From the NCBI RefSeq assembly GCF_000316625.1, contig NC_019676.1, forward strand, positions 6,094,501 to 6,158,500: DNA of 64,000 nucleotides. The letters run 5' to 3'. This document shows positions 1 through 7,587 of this stretch, piece by piece. This DNA comes from Nostoc sp. PCC 7107. GTDB lineage: Bacteria > Cyanobacteriota > Cyanobacteriia > Cyanobacteriales > Nostocaceae. Made by a program: the position numbers and the translations under genes. The notes beneath the pieces are model-generated. The model searched no databases, was not told where the DNA came from, and saw nothing but the letters and a program-made list of their open reading frames with translations. Position 1 is the stretch's first letter. Every line of letters begins with the position of its first letter.

Positions 1-93
1 GAAAGTAATGAACATTTCGTTGATATCAAGATAACGAAAATACAAGCCAAGCATTTGCTTGAGCAATTACAGCAGCTAATAGAAGAAGATTAG
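1..93 (+). CDS. 3' end of an unknown gene, cut by the window edge
   Basis: The window opens inside a reading frame that runs 30 codons to a TAG at 91-93. The visible C-terminus is hydrophilic, with a Leu/Gln/Glu-rich helical tail (KHLLEQLQQLIEED) that could form a short coiled coil. No family can be assigned from so little sequence. The next gene starts 34 bases downstream on the same strand, so the two may be cotranscribed. Confidence 0.5.
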   Translation, partial: ESNEHFVDIKITKIQAKHLLEQLQQLIEED

Positions 94-127
94 GATTGAG
101 CGATCCCACTTCAAGGAATAAGTTTCT

Positions 128-319
128 ATGAACAATCAAAAACCTAAGTTAATCCACTATTATTACCAGCAATTGGCTTTGATCAAAGACCCCTATCTCC
201 GCGCCAACCCCAACATTACAAAAGATTTCCCAACAGTAATTTCAGATCCGCACAAGTTCGCAGCATTTGATATTGCTGTAGAACTTCATCGGGATGGTAG
301 TCGTCCTTGGGCTGGGTAA
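128..319 (+). CDS. small hypothetical protein, 63 aa
   Basis: This is a short open frame with ATG start and no recognisable domain. It is hydrophilic, with an aromatic N-terminal stretch (HYYYQQLA) and a mixed charged middle; there is no signal peptide, membrane segment or cysteine cluster. It lies 34 bases after the preceding gene's stop and only two bases separate its own stop from the next ATG, so it sits in a run of very small same-strand genes. Function is unknown and the call rests on spacing and lack of overlap with anything better. Confidence 0.45.
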   Translation: MNNQKPKLIHYYYQQLALIKDPYLRANPNITKDFPTVISDPHKFAAFDIAVELHRDGSRPWAG

Positions 320-321
320 TT

Positions 322-507
322 ATGAACATTTATGAGATGAAAAATAAGCTTGCTCATCTACTCAAGCAAACAGCTTATTTTGGGTTAAGATTTTTAGTTG
401 TGCTGTTGATTACTGGTGGTTAAACTTCAGAGTTTAACTTAGGGTTGAGTGTAGTTTTAGGTATTGGTTTTGTTGTTTGGGATGAAAATAACAGAAGTAT
501 GAAATAA
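322..507 (+). pseudogene. small membrane protein gene with an in-frame stop
   Basis: The frame starts at ATG 322, encodes an amphipathic helix and a hydrophobic segment (FLVVLLITGG), then meets TAA at 421-423. The same frame continues to 505-507 with a second hydrophobic stretch (LGLSVVLGIGFVVW). The part after the stop matches, residue for residue in most places, the frame at 1367-1489, where the codon corresponding to the TAA reads Arg (CGT). The likeliest reading is a roughly 60-residue two-helix membrane protein disrupted by a nonsense change. Alternatively only the 33-residue N-terminal peptide is made. Confidence 0.45.
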
Positions 508-529
508 TTAGTTAGAGAAGCTTCGCACT

Positions 530-1174
530 ATGGATACAGCCGCAGATTTGTTATTTCTAAATGAAGAAGTTGCTTTAAGAATCAATTCTTTTTCTGAGGG
601 TGAATATTTAGTGATTCAGACATATCCTCAAGAGAAAAGCCTAAAAGTAAGCAAGCGTAGTTTTGATTATAATGATGCCAAACAATACTGTGAGCTTGAA
701 GGGTTAAGCCACGACTACGCCACGTTTGAATTAAGAATAATTCGAGATAATAAACTTTGGACAGTCAATAATTTAGGTTATCCCCGAACAATTTCTCAAC
801 AACAAGACTGGAAGGTTAGTCCAGAATATTTTGAGGCTATTAAGGACAACGATAATTATGGAGAAATCATTGTCTGCTTTTGCAGCTATCCTTATTTTCA
901 TGGAGAAGCTGTTGAATGTTGGCACTCTGTAACTTGTTTGGTTGATGATCACGGGCGAGAAATACATTCTTGCCCTAATTGTCATATTTCCTTAGTTGAT
1001 GAATTAGATGATAATTCTGATGATTTTTACGAGCAAATAACACAACCAGCAGTTTGTATTGGCTGTGCTAACTATCACGGGCAAGAATATGCTGAAGAAT
1101 TATTAATTTGCGCCGTTCACCCTTATGGTTGGGATGGAGTGTCTTGCCCGGATTTTGCTGTAAATAATAACTAG
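530..1174 (+). CDS. hypothetical protein with C-terminal cysteine clusters, 214 aa
   Basis: I do not recognise this protein. The N-terminal two thirds are acidic and mixed alpha/beta in appearance, without transmembrane segments. The last 70 residues carry paired cysteines, CPNC (about 148-151) and CIGC (about 177-180), then a CAVHPYGW stretch and CPDF near the end. The spacing suggests a zinc-ribbon-like or other metal-binding module. The CAVHPYG type of motif recurs in small uncharacterised cyanobacterial proteins. The start is an ATG 22 bases after the previous frame ends. Function is unknown; a DNA- or protein-binding role would be guesswork. Confidence 0.65.
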   Translation: MDTAADLLFLNEEVALRINSFSEGEYLVIQTYPQEKSLKVSKRSFDYNDAKQYCELEGLSHDYATFELRIIRDNKLWTVNNLGYPRTISQQQDWKVSPEYFEAIKDNDNYGEIIVCFCSYPYFHGEAVECWHSVTCLVDDHGREIHSCPNCHISLVDELDDNSDDFYEQITQPAVCIGCANYHGQEYAEELLICAVHPYGWDGVSCPDFAVNNN

Positions 1175-1196
1175 ATAAAACTATTAAATAAAAAAT

Positions 1197-1376
1197 ATGA
1201 ACTCCCAAGACCCAACCGCAAATAATACTAGCGAACAGCCTCATGTAATTGTAGTAGACGAATTTGCTGCCATTAGCAAATCCCTTGAAGAGCATTCACA
1301 ACGTCAAGAGATTTTAGAGAAAATTCAGGAGTATCAATCTCAGGTTTTACGGGCGGCTCGGAATAAGGAAGATTAG
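1197..1376 (+). CDS. small hypothetical protein, 59 aa
   Basis: This ATG-initiated frame is shorter than usual gene-finding cut-offs, but it is clean and lies 22 bases after the preceding gene. The product begins with a polar, low-complexity stretch (NSQDPTANNTSEQP), followed by a short beta-like segment (HVIVVDEFAAI) and a charged helix ending QEYQSQVLRAARNKED. It resembles a small antitoxin or regulatory peptide in size and charge, but no specific family can be named. Coding status is inferred from codon structure and position only. Confidence 0.4.
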   Translation: MNSQDPTANNTSEQPHVIVVDEFAAISKSLEEHSQRQEILEKIQEYQSQVLRAARNKED

Positions 1377-1489
1377 TTTTTACTTTGTTGATAACTGGTG
1401 GTCGTCCTTCAGGGTTTATCTTGGGGTTGAGCGTAATTTTAGGGATTGGTTTTGTTGTTTGGAGTGAAATAGAGAGAATTCAGGAATAG
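1367..1489 (+). pseudogene. remnant copy of the small membrane protein at 322-507
   Basis: After a TAA at 1364-1366 this frame is open to TAG at 1487-1489 and encodes LLITGGRPSGFILGLSV then LGIGFVVW. Its DNA is about 80 percent identical to roughly 398-500, so it is a direct repeat about 1 kb downstream. It has no ATG and lacks the N-terminal part present in the upstream copy. I read it as a partial duplicate. It shows what the upstream copy looked like before its internal stop. Confidence 0.45.
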
Positions 1490-1567
1490 TTAATTAGATT
1501 TTCTACAATAAAATTTGGATAAGGTTTCTAGAATTTTTCAGAGATACTAAACCCTTGGAGATTTTTC

Positions 1568-2173
1568 ATGACCTATACCCCACCGAAAATACTGAGTTTT
1601 GAAGAATTTATCACTGAACATGGGGACAATACGCGTTACGAACTAATTGATGGAGAATTAAGAGACATGGAACCTACAGGCCCTCACGAAGCTGTTGCCG
1701 GGAATATCGCAGGTAGAATCTATGTCGAAATTTTTCATTCTAAGTTTAATTGGATAGTGCCAAAAACCTGTTTGATTAAACCACCTGCTGCTGAAGCTAC
1801 AGCTTTGCGTCCTGATGTGATCGTTTTAGATAAAGAACAATTAGCGGGGGAACCTCTGTGGCAAAAAGAACCGATTATTTGTAACGGTAATACAATTAAG
1901 CTAGTTGCTGAAGTTGTCAGTACTAATTGGCAGGATGACTATGCTAGAAAAGTTGAAGAATATGCCTTTCTTAATATAACTGAATATTGGATTGTCGATT
2001 TTCGAGGATTGGGTGGTTTACAATTTATTGGGAATCCAAAACGACCGACTTTCACTGTTTGCCAATTAGTTGATGGAGTATATGAACAACATCAATATCG
2101 CCTAGGAGAAGTTATTTCATCTTATTTGTTACCTAATTTACGGATGAAACTTGACGATATTATGCCAAGTTGA
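1568..2173 (+). CDS. Uma2 family (DUF820) putative endonuclease, 201 aa
   Basis: The product has the layout of the Uma2/DUF820 family, which adopts a PD-(D/E)XK restriction-endonuclease-like fold and is hugely expanded in cyanobacteria. Visible landmarks are the N-terminal LSFEEFITEHGD helix, YELIDGEL (about residues 24-31), the RPDVIVLD strand carrying the catalytic-type Asp (about 82-89), LVAEVVS with the Glu (about 112-118), and the YWIVDF strand near 140. Length is normal for the family and the gene appears intact. The biological role of these proteins is not established; a nuclease activity is inferred from the fold. It is followed by IS debris. Confidence 0.85.
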   Translation: MTYTPPKILSFEEFITEHGDNTRYELIDGELRDMEPTGPHEAVAGNIAGRIYVEIFHSKFNWIVPKTCLIKPPAAEATALRPDVIVLDKEQLAGEPLWQKEPIICNGNTIKLVAEVVSTNWQDDYARKVEEYAFLNITEYWIVDFRGLGGLQFIGNPKRPTFTVCQLVDGVYEQHQYRLGEVISSYLLPNLRMKLDDIMPS

Positions 2174-2179
2174 GTTATC

Positions 2180-2438
2180 AGAAAAATGGGTTTAAAACCC
2201 CGTCGTTCTACGACGGCTTTTCTTGATTCTGGATGTACTTTTTCAGAACTTCAAGCGGCGCACCCCCAACAGAAGACACGAAATAACTTGGACTCCATAG
2301 AGCTTGTTTACCATAAGGTTTTGGCAATCCTGCTTGACCGTATCTGCGACTAGATACCCCTTTTAGTGCATTAACTATTTGAGATATTGAAAGTTTAGGC
2401 GGGAACTCAATCACTGTATGAATGTGGTCTGATTCTCC
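2180..2438 (-). pseudogene. IS200/IS605 TnpA 3' fragment with right-end hairpin
   Basis: Read on the minus strand, this is the C-terminal half of a Y1 HUH transposase: a DHIH metal-binding motif followed by VIEFPPKLSISQIV, then LWSPSYFVSSVGGAP and a Tyr-containing helix (KKYIQNQ). The frame is open up to 2438, where the inverted repeat of the ISKra4-like element begins, so the N-terminal half was removed or displaced by that insertion. Just past the stop lies a compact hairpin (CCGTCG at 2200-2205, CGACGG at 2211-2216), as expected for an IS200-type end. It is not functional. Confidence 0.75.
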
Positions 2439-2519
2439 GGGTGAACGAAAAAAAGTGTGGGGAAGAGAAAATAGTTAGCGGATATCATACGCTAACTAAA
2501 CTCTGACTAAGAGGATGGT

Positions 2520-2933
2520 TTAACTCTCATCAGATTTCTGATATCTTGTAGCTTCTTCAACTAGGTCATTTAATCCTAGCGCTAGTGTATGAAGCACTTG
2601 GTTTAACGCTTCGATTTTTGTCCGATTTTTCATCATCTCAACTGCCTTCAAGAAAGCTGGGCTACCTGCTTTACCAATATATTGATGGCAACTCTTAAAT
2701 CCATTTTTGGTAACAAAGATGGCCTGGGATGATTGCCACTTGTAATACCAATAAGCTCCACCCTTACCCTTAGCTCGGTAACGAACAATCCAACAACCAG
2801 ATTCAGCTACCTCACTTTTAAGGAGAGTGGGGATTTCTTGGTTGATTTCTTCCCTTTTGGTTTGTAATTGTTCTATTCTGTCTGCTAAATCTGAAAGACT
2901 TTGTTCTCTCGTTTTGACCACTATTAAATACAA
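2520..2933 (-). CDS. IS-borne accessory protein of unknown function, about 137 aa
   Basis: This gene lies inside the ISKra4-like element, 40 bases downstream of the transposase frame and in the same direction. The start is probably the TTG at 2933 or the GTG four codons further in. The protein begins with a coiled-coil-like helix (LADRIEQLQTKREEINQE, residues 15-32), followed by a basic, aromatic core (AKGKGGAYWYYKW, about 54-66) and FKSCHQYIGKAGSPAFLKAV, and ends in another helix. Unlike the transposase next to it, this frame is intact. A nucleic-acid-binding helper or passenger role is inference; no family is recognised. Confidence 0.6.
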   Translation of the reverse strand: MYLIVVKTREQSLSDLADRIEQLQTKREEINQEIPTLLKSEVAESGCWIVRYRAKGKGGAYWYYKWQSSQAIFVTKNGFKSCHQYIGKAGSPAFLKAVEMMKNRTKIEALNQVLHTLALGLNDLVEEATRYQKSDES

Positions 2934-2972
2934 GCTTAAAAGGACAAATATTATCGTCAGCTTTATGCTAAC

Positions 2973-4260
2973 TTATGGGGAATTATAAGATAAGGATGAC
3001 CAAAAATTTGACCATCGCGTTGAATTACTTAAATATGCTGCCCTCAGAGCCATAACTCCTTCTGCTCCAAAAAAAGACCAGTGCATACCAGCCTGTTTTA
3101 ATCTTTGAGTAACCACACGTCGATTGGAACTTTCAACAACTCCTGAACCAATCATTAAACCAGTACTTTTAAAGTAGGAGCGATAATCAATCCGACTCTG
3201 ATTATTAGTTAAATAACGCTCTAAATTAGTAATTGCTTTGCTTAAATCTTTCTTCTTTTTGGGGAAGTGATGACAATTTTCAATTACTGTAGTCCATTCA
3301 GATTTTTTCAAAAGTTGTTGTTGAGTTTTTACCCAATCCTTTTGATAGTCTTCTTTGTTTGGATAAGCGGCTTTCGCCACTGCCCACACATATTCCGAGA
3401 GATGAAAAAAGTCGAGAATCTCCACTGCGCCTGGAAATTGTTCTGATGCCATCGCCCAAATCCAATGTGCGCCGTCACCAAGAAATACGGTTTTTGTGTT
3501 TTTTTTACCTGCTACTTGATTATATAACTGCGATACTCTTTCTCTAAATTCTCCGCGTGATTTTAAAGTAGCTACATATTCTCGTTGTCGGATTACACCT
3601 CTTTTTTTACCAAGTTTTTTATGGTCTTTACTCCAGAAAATTACACCAACTTTTTGCTTCTTTATATCCTTGTTTTTGATTCAAGGGAGTCATGACTCCA
3701 TCAACTCCCACATATAATAAATCTGGTGGTTCTTGCTCTTGATTGGGAATTTCAAACTGTGAAGAAGTGTCTGGCTCACATCGAACCTGAAACTCTTGTG
3801 TTTGTAATTGATTTCCTGTCTTTTCTACTTGATTAGCTAAGGTTTTTTGTGTCAAATCTAGTCTTGTCCATTTTTGAAACAAAGAGTGAGAATTTGGAAA
3901 TTCACTACTAACTCCCAAGGCACAGGCTAATTCTCATACCATTGGTAGCCATTTATCTTTTGGTAGCCCTAACTCTTCATCAACTAGGACTTTAATACCA
4001 TCTGTTGTCTCATAAGCTCTACGTACAAGAACCATTTCACCTAATGGGGTGTAATATCTTTTTTCTCGTTTAGTTCTCGGATGTGAGTATTCGACTTCTT
4101 TTTCTTCAATTAAGGCTTGGAATAAGCTTTGTTGCACAAAATTCCCTAATTTTAGCCACATATTGTAGAATTCGCCCACAAATTCTTCTAAATGGTGACA
4201 CTCCGGTAAGTCGAAGAGTGTGTCACTGATGTGAGACAGAATTGATTGGAGGTTGTTCAT
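2973..4260 (-). pseudogene. ISKra4 family transposase, nonsense and frameshift
   Basis: The frame starts at ATG 4260 and runs to a TGA just after LPKDKWLPMV (stop ending at 3934). The same frame continues (ELACALGVSSEF) to about 3651, where one extra base in a run of five A shifts it. The correct frame resumes with VGVIFWSKDHKKLG and continues to 2973. Family hallmarks are YVGVDGVM, VFLGDGAHWIWAMA, FPGAVEILDFFHLSEY and the C-terminal GSGVVESSNRRVVTQRLK. The TGA fits a CGA-to-TGA transition. The frameshift alone might be programmed, but together with the stop the copy looks dead. Confidence 0.8.
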
Positions 4261-4338
4261 GGGTCTTTTGGTTGCATGACATCAAGAGCTATGTTAGCGT
4301 ATGATGTCCGCTAACTACTCTCCCACACCTTTTTTCGT

Positions 4339-4503
4339 TCACCCAACGCTAAATGCTTTGACATCATCTTCTAGATTCAGATTAATGCTGGGGTCAGACT
4401 TAGCTAACTCTTGTAAGCCAGCAATAATTGTTTCCGATGAATATTTTTCACTTAGCAATTCAAACAAATCTTGGCGGCTGAATTTATCTTGAGTTTCCAA
4501 CAT
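4339..4503 (-). pseudogene. 3'-truncated small gene, 54 residues remaining
   Basis: ATG at 4503 lies inside the last codons of the upstream gene (which stops at 4484), a coupled arrangement typical of an operon. The product starts METQ-like (MLETQDKFSRQDLFELLSEK) and is a helical, acidic protein. Its present stop codon TGA (4341-4339) is supplied by the inverted repeat of the ISKra4-like element, so the native C-terminus is missing. No family is recognised. The lost remainder is not visible on the other side of the element. Confidence 0.5.
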
Positions 4504-4912
4504 TTTGTAATTCTCCTGTTAGTGGTTGAGTAAATCTGATCTGTTCAGCTTCAAATTCTTTAATGGTGTATTCTGACTTGTTGGCTTGGACAATTGACCG
4601 GACTATTTCAATCTTGGTTGTGCCTTGATCTAAATCTCCAAACACTTCACCAATCTTGCCTAGCACCCATACTTGATAAGGACGGATTAAGGGCGCTCTG
4701 AGCCTTTTTTCTTGAGCCATCTTCTGCATTTGAATTCGTGCCAATTTATACTGAGGAATAGTTTCGGCTACCTCTGCCCATCGTTCCCAGGTACGATAGC
4801 AAATGTCTAAAATTCGCCGCATTTTGGCATTGGTCATGGGTAAAACCAGGGGGTTTAACCCAGAAGATGTGGTTTTTTGACCAAAAAGTTCTTCTTTCCA
4901 TGCTGGGTTCAT
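4484..4912 (-). CDS. hypothetical protein, 142 aa, IS630 inserted just upstream
   Basis: The open frame can be extended upstream to 4975, but that extension reads through the end of the IS630 element. The native start is therefore ATG 4912 (MNPAWKEELFGQKTTSSG). The protein is soluble and helical, with a basic tryptophan-rich region (MRRILDICYRTWERWAEVAE, about residues 29-48) and RLRAPLIRPYQVWVLGKIGEVFG. That second segment could be a helix-turn-helix-like unit, but I do not recognise the family. IS630 sits 5 bp upstream of the ATG, replacing the original leader, so expression now depends on the element or is lost. It overlaps the next small gene by 20 bases. Confidence 0.6.
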   Translation of the reverse strand: MNPAWKEELFGQKTTSSGLNPLVLPMTNAKMRRILDICYRTWERWAEVAETIPQYKLARIQMQKMAQEKRLRAPLIRPYQVWVLGKIGEVFGDLDQGTTKIEIVRSIVQANKSEYTIKEFEAEQIRFTQPLTGELQNVGNSR

Positions 4913-4919
4913 CAATATA

Positions 4920-6071
4920 GGACTAATATTTGATTTCTGAAAAAGCTCCGTACATTTGAAGGGTGGCAAAATCAAAAGTAGTGTGTCGAATAAACCACTC
5001 GAACATCCATTTGAGATGAGAGAACGAAGGAATTAAAGCACAGAAACGCCGCACCCAAGTTTTAGCTTGTAACCAAATATCCTCCATCGGATTTTGTGAT
5101 GGGCAATTAGGAGCAAAACGGACGCAGTGAATTTGCCATTGTTCTTCCGGTAAACCAAGGTTTACCTCGGCTAAAAAGTCTTGGACAAGATGGGAACGAT
5201 GGTAAGAAGCACCATCCCAAAAAATCAGTAATTGTTGGTGAGGTGACTGGTCTAATAAATAACGTAGATAATCAATCGTATTGTCTGAATTACCTGCATC
5301 ATAAGCTTTAAGAAGTAATTCACCTTTGAGATAGTCAACTGCTCCGTAGTACGTCTGTTTGTCTCGTTCATTGACAACCGGAACTCCTATTTCTTGGTCA
5401 GTTTTACCCCAGACTTACCCACTCAAGTCTCCCCACAATAGATGACACTCATCTATCAACAATACTCTCAATAATCCTGCTTCTATTTCTTTTCTGCGGC
5501 TTGCCAACAATGTCTCAATCTGTTTTTTTTTACTGCCACAGCTTCCGGATCGGCTTTTGGATTCAGTTTTGTAGTTTTCTTCCAACTAATTCCTGCTGCA
5601 TCAAATAAGTCATAATAGCTGCGTTTTGACTCATAAGTTACATCGTATTCAAAAGCCAATTTATCTTCAAGTTCCCCAAGCTCCCAACATTCCTTTGTTT
5701 GCAACCAACTTAAAACTTCTTCTCGTTGTTGAACAGTTAAGTAGCTTTTTCTTCCCTTGTGGTTCAGGCACAGTCCCGAAATTCCATACTCTTCGTAGGC
5801 TTGTTTCCAGCTTGTTATCGAACCAAGTGACACATCTAAAATTGTTTGAATTTCCTCATACTTGTAGCCTTGATAAACCAGTTTGACTGCCAATGCTTTC
5901 CTCACCTCACGCGCATCTGGCCGATCATCTATAAATTCTTGTAGTTCTGCGATGGCTACGCCCACCTCAGATATCGCGGTTTGTATATGCTGGTTTATCA
6001 TTGTTCTCTGTTAGACAGATATCTCCCTCCGTATTATCTCGTGGTTCTTTTCATAAATCAAATATGATTCC
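4920..6071 (-). mobile_element. IS630 family element, 1,152 bp, TA duplicated
   Basis: The ends form an imperfect inverted repeat: GGACTAATATTTGATTT at the left and, reversed, GGAATCATATTTGATTT at the right. The element is flanked by TA dinucleotides at 4918-4919 and 6072-6073, the diagnostic target duplication of IS630/Tc1 elements. It carries one transposase gene on the minus strand. Removing it and one TA would place the ATG at 4912 behind the sequence now at 6074 onward, so the insertion is in the 5' leader of that gene. Confidence 0.85.
4923..6001 (-). pseudogene. IS630 transposase, -1 frameshift plus nonsense
   Basis: The N-terminal part (ATG 6001) encodes winged-helix DNA-binding domains (YEEIQTILDVSLGSITSWKQ). 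At a run of nine A on the coding strand (5531-5523) the frame must slip -1 to continue as QIETLLASRRKEIEAG. The run ends in A-AAA-AAC, a classical slippery heptamer, and IS630 elements are known to use such frameshifts. The catalytic part shows LLIDECHLLWGD, LIFWDGASYH and NPMEDIWLQAK, the DDE triad. A TAA at 5417-5415 follows DLSG and interrupts the catalytic frame, so this copy is inactive unless supplied in trans. Confidence 0.8.
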
Positions 6072-6203
6072 TATAGTAGGTTAATAGGTAGTTAACGTAT
6101 AAAAAACATGGTCAATATCTGTGTTAATTTCCGTATGAATTTGATGTCATATTCTGTATAAACAAACGGTGAATTAACCGTGATTAACCTTGTTCCTATA
6201 TAC

Positions 6204-6225
6204 TAAAAAACCGCTTAAAGCGGTT
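6204..6225 (-). terminator. rho-independent terminator
   Basis: On the minus strand the 17-base hairpin AACCGCTTTAAGCGGTT is followed directly by a run of T. It lies about 30 bases past the stop of the 99-aa minus-strand gene at 6257-6556 and is the natural end of its transcript. Confidence 0.7.
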
Positions 6226-6256
6226 CAATAGGATTTTACTAAATTGAGAATTTGTT

Positions 6257-6556
6257 CTATTTGGAGTAATTTTGCAGTTTGGAGTACTTTGGGGAAAAAT
6301 TTTTGGCGTTCTCCATCTCCTTTATCAAAAATATGACTACCCACTCAGGGACTTGTTTTTTATATAGCCAGCACGAAATAGTTTTAGTTGTTGGTGGTGT
6401 ATAACCTGTACCTTCATACCACTTATGAATTAACGGCTCTATTAATCTTGTCGCTGTTGAAACAAATTCATATTCCCCAAATTCGACTGTATAGCCAGCA
6501 GCCTTTACCATTTCCTGTGCTATCTGTTGCAATTTGTTCTGGGGAAACTTGGACAT
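6257..6556 (-). CDS. hypothetical protein, 99 aa
   Basis: This is a small soluble protein with an N-terminal helix (NKLQQIAQEMVKAAGYTVEF), a tryptophan-containing middle (LIHKWYEGTGYTPP) and KTISCWLYKKQVPEWVVIFL, which may be a hydrophobic helix. There is no signal peptide. It is followed by a convincing terminator and is transcribed divergently from the three-gene operon that starts at 6727. The 170-base intergenic region between them contains short ACCGTAC/GTACT-type repeats that could hold shared control sites. I do not recognise the family. Confidence 0.6.
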   Translation of the reverse strand: MSKFPQNKLQQIAQEMVKAAGYTVEFGEYEFVSTATRLIEPLIHKWYEGTGYTPPTTKTISCWLYKKQVPEWVVIFLIKEMENAKNFSPKYSKLQNYSK

Positions 6557-6726
6557 TTTTCTACCTCCCTAACTGATGTGCCTCACCATTACTGCCTGTG
6601 ATTGTTTTTCACATTTATTATTAATCAGTATTTTTGTTCTACTTTCTTTTACCATACTATACCGTACAAAATTTGCATCTATAACGTAAAGTGCCGTACT
6701 ATCAGAAAACTATTTCTTTATTAGAT

Positions 6727-6996
6727 ATGCCGAAACCAGGATTTAAAACCATTACTGTCCCTGACTGGATTATTGATGAAATCAAGAAACAGCCCGACTA
6801 TAAAGGAAATCAAGCAGCCACACTCTCTAAACTAATTCAGGATGGAATCGTCGCTCGTAGTAGAAGATTAGATTCGCCAGAACTACTGACTGGACAAATA
6901 CTCAATCATTTGCCGCAGTGGAATCGAAAAGAGTCTTGGAAGTTAGCTTTGACTATTTTACAGTGGCTGCAAGAAAGTGAACCAACTGTTGATTAA
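6727..6996 (+). CDS. ribbon-helix-helix-like small protein, 89 aa
   Basis: I chose ATG 6727 (MPKPGFKTITVPDWIIDEIK) over an upstream GTG at 6691, because the homology-like core begins there. The N-terminus has the look of a ribbon-helix-helix DNA-binding fold: a strand KTITVPDWI, a helix IDEIKKQ, then a second helix (AATLSKLIQDGIVA). The C-terminal half is a separate helical segment with several Trp (LPQWNRKESWKLALTILQWL). It is the first gene of a three-gene unit with a GNAT gene 24 bases downstream. RHH-GNAT pairs are a known toxin-antitoxin layout, so an antitoxin/autoregulator role is possible. The family call is tentative. Confidence 0.6.
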   Translation: MPKPGFKTITVPDWIIDEIKKQPDYKGNQAATLSKLIQDGIVARSRRLDSPELLTGQILNHLPQWNRKESWKLALTILQWLQESEPTVD

Positions 6997-7020
6997 GAAG
7001 AAACACCAAATTTCAATACC

Positions 7021-7587
7021 ATGCAATTAACTATCAAACTAATTCGTGGTCAAGACAATCTAGCTGTAGCAGCAGATTTAGTTGAATTACAACAAAAACA
7101 TAGTGATGACTATAACTCTACTTGGAAAGAACAATTAAAACTGCACGAGCAAGAAGATAAATATTGGGATTGGGAATTCAAATTTCAGTCTGTCATCCGC
7201 AAGCAGCCAAACCGTGAAGGTTACGCTATTGAATACGACAATGAAACTCAAGGTTTAATGCTTATCGAAACGCAAATGCACGGCTCACGTTTAACTCCAG
7301 GAAAACGCTTAGTTTACGTTGATGGTATTGCTTCTGCGCCTTGGAACCGAGAGGTGATTCAGCGGCCACCTAAATATAAGGGTGTTGGTACTACTCTATT
7401 AAGCTTTGCTAGAAAACGTAGTCTAGAACTGGGCTATGAAGGTAGAGTAGGATTACATTCACTACCTGGGGTAGAAAAATTTTACGATCGCCAAAGCATG
7501 ATTGATTTAGGAGAAGATGAAGATTATGACGATTTGGTTTACTTTGAATATGGGCTATGGCGTTCTTCTGAATTAGATGTTAAGTAA
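7021..7587 (+). CDS. GNAT-like N-acetyltransferase, 188 aa
   Basis: The C-terminal half carries the acetyl-CoA-binding signature of GNAT enzymes: RPPKYKGVGTTLLSFARKR (about residues 119-137, the R/Q-x-x-G-x-G/A type loop and following helix) and then GLHSLPGVEKFYDRQSM. In that second stretch the Tyr of KFYDR is in the position often used as general acid. The preceding strands (RLVYVDGIASAPW) fit the central sheet. It is longer than minimal TacT-type toxins because of about 60 extra N-terminal residues rich in Trp and acidic groups. The substrate is unknown. It is directly followed, with no gap, by the third operon gene. Confidence 0.75.
   Translation: MQLTIKLIRGQDNLAVAADLVELQQKHSDDYNSTWKEQLKLHEQEDKYWDWEFKFQSVIRKQPNREGYAIEYDNETQGLMLIETQMHGSRLTPGKRLVYVDGIASAPWNREVIQRPPKYKGVGTTLLSFARKRSLELGYEGRVGLHSLPGVEKFYDRQSMIDLGEDEDYDDLVYFEYGLWRSSELDVK

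Larger units (their letters stand above)
2439..4344 (-). mobile_element. ISKra4-like insertion sequence, about 1.9 kb
   Basis: The element is bounded by long imperfect inverted repeats of about 55 bp. The left end reads GGGTGAACGAAAAAAAGTG and the right end, reversed, GGGTGAACGAAAAAAGGTG; both continue into a shared GTTAGCGGA(T/C)ATCATACGC block. Inside are a decayed ISKra4-type transposase gene and a second gene of unknown function downstream of it. No clear target duplication is visible. The left flank is an IS200 relic and the right flank a truncated small gene, so flanks may have been rearranged after insertion. Confidence 0.8.

Noticed and set aside
2439-4344. Target-site duplication for the ISKra4-like element
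   Set aside because: The bases outside the two inverted repeats (GATTCTCC and AACGCTAA) do not match, so none can be claimed.
4913-4975. 21-codon N-terminal extension of the 142-aa protein
   Set aside because: It reads through the inverted repeat and transposase end of IS630; the native ATG is at 4912.
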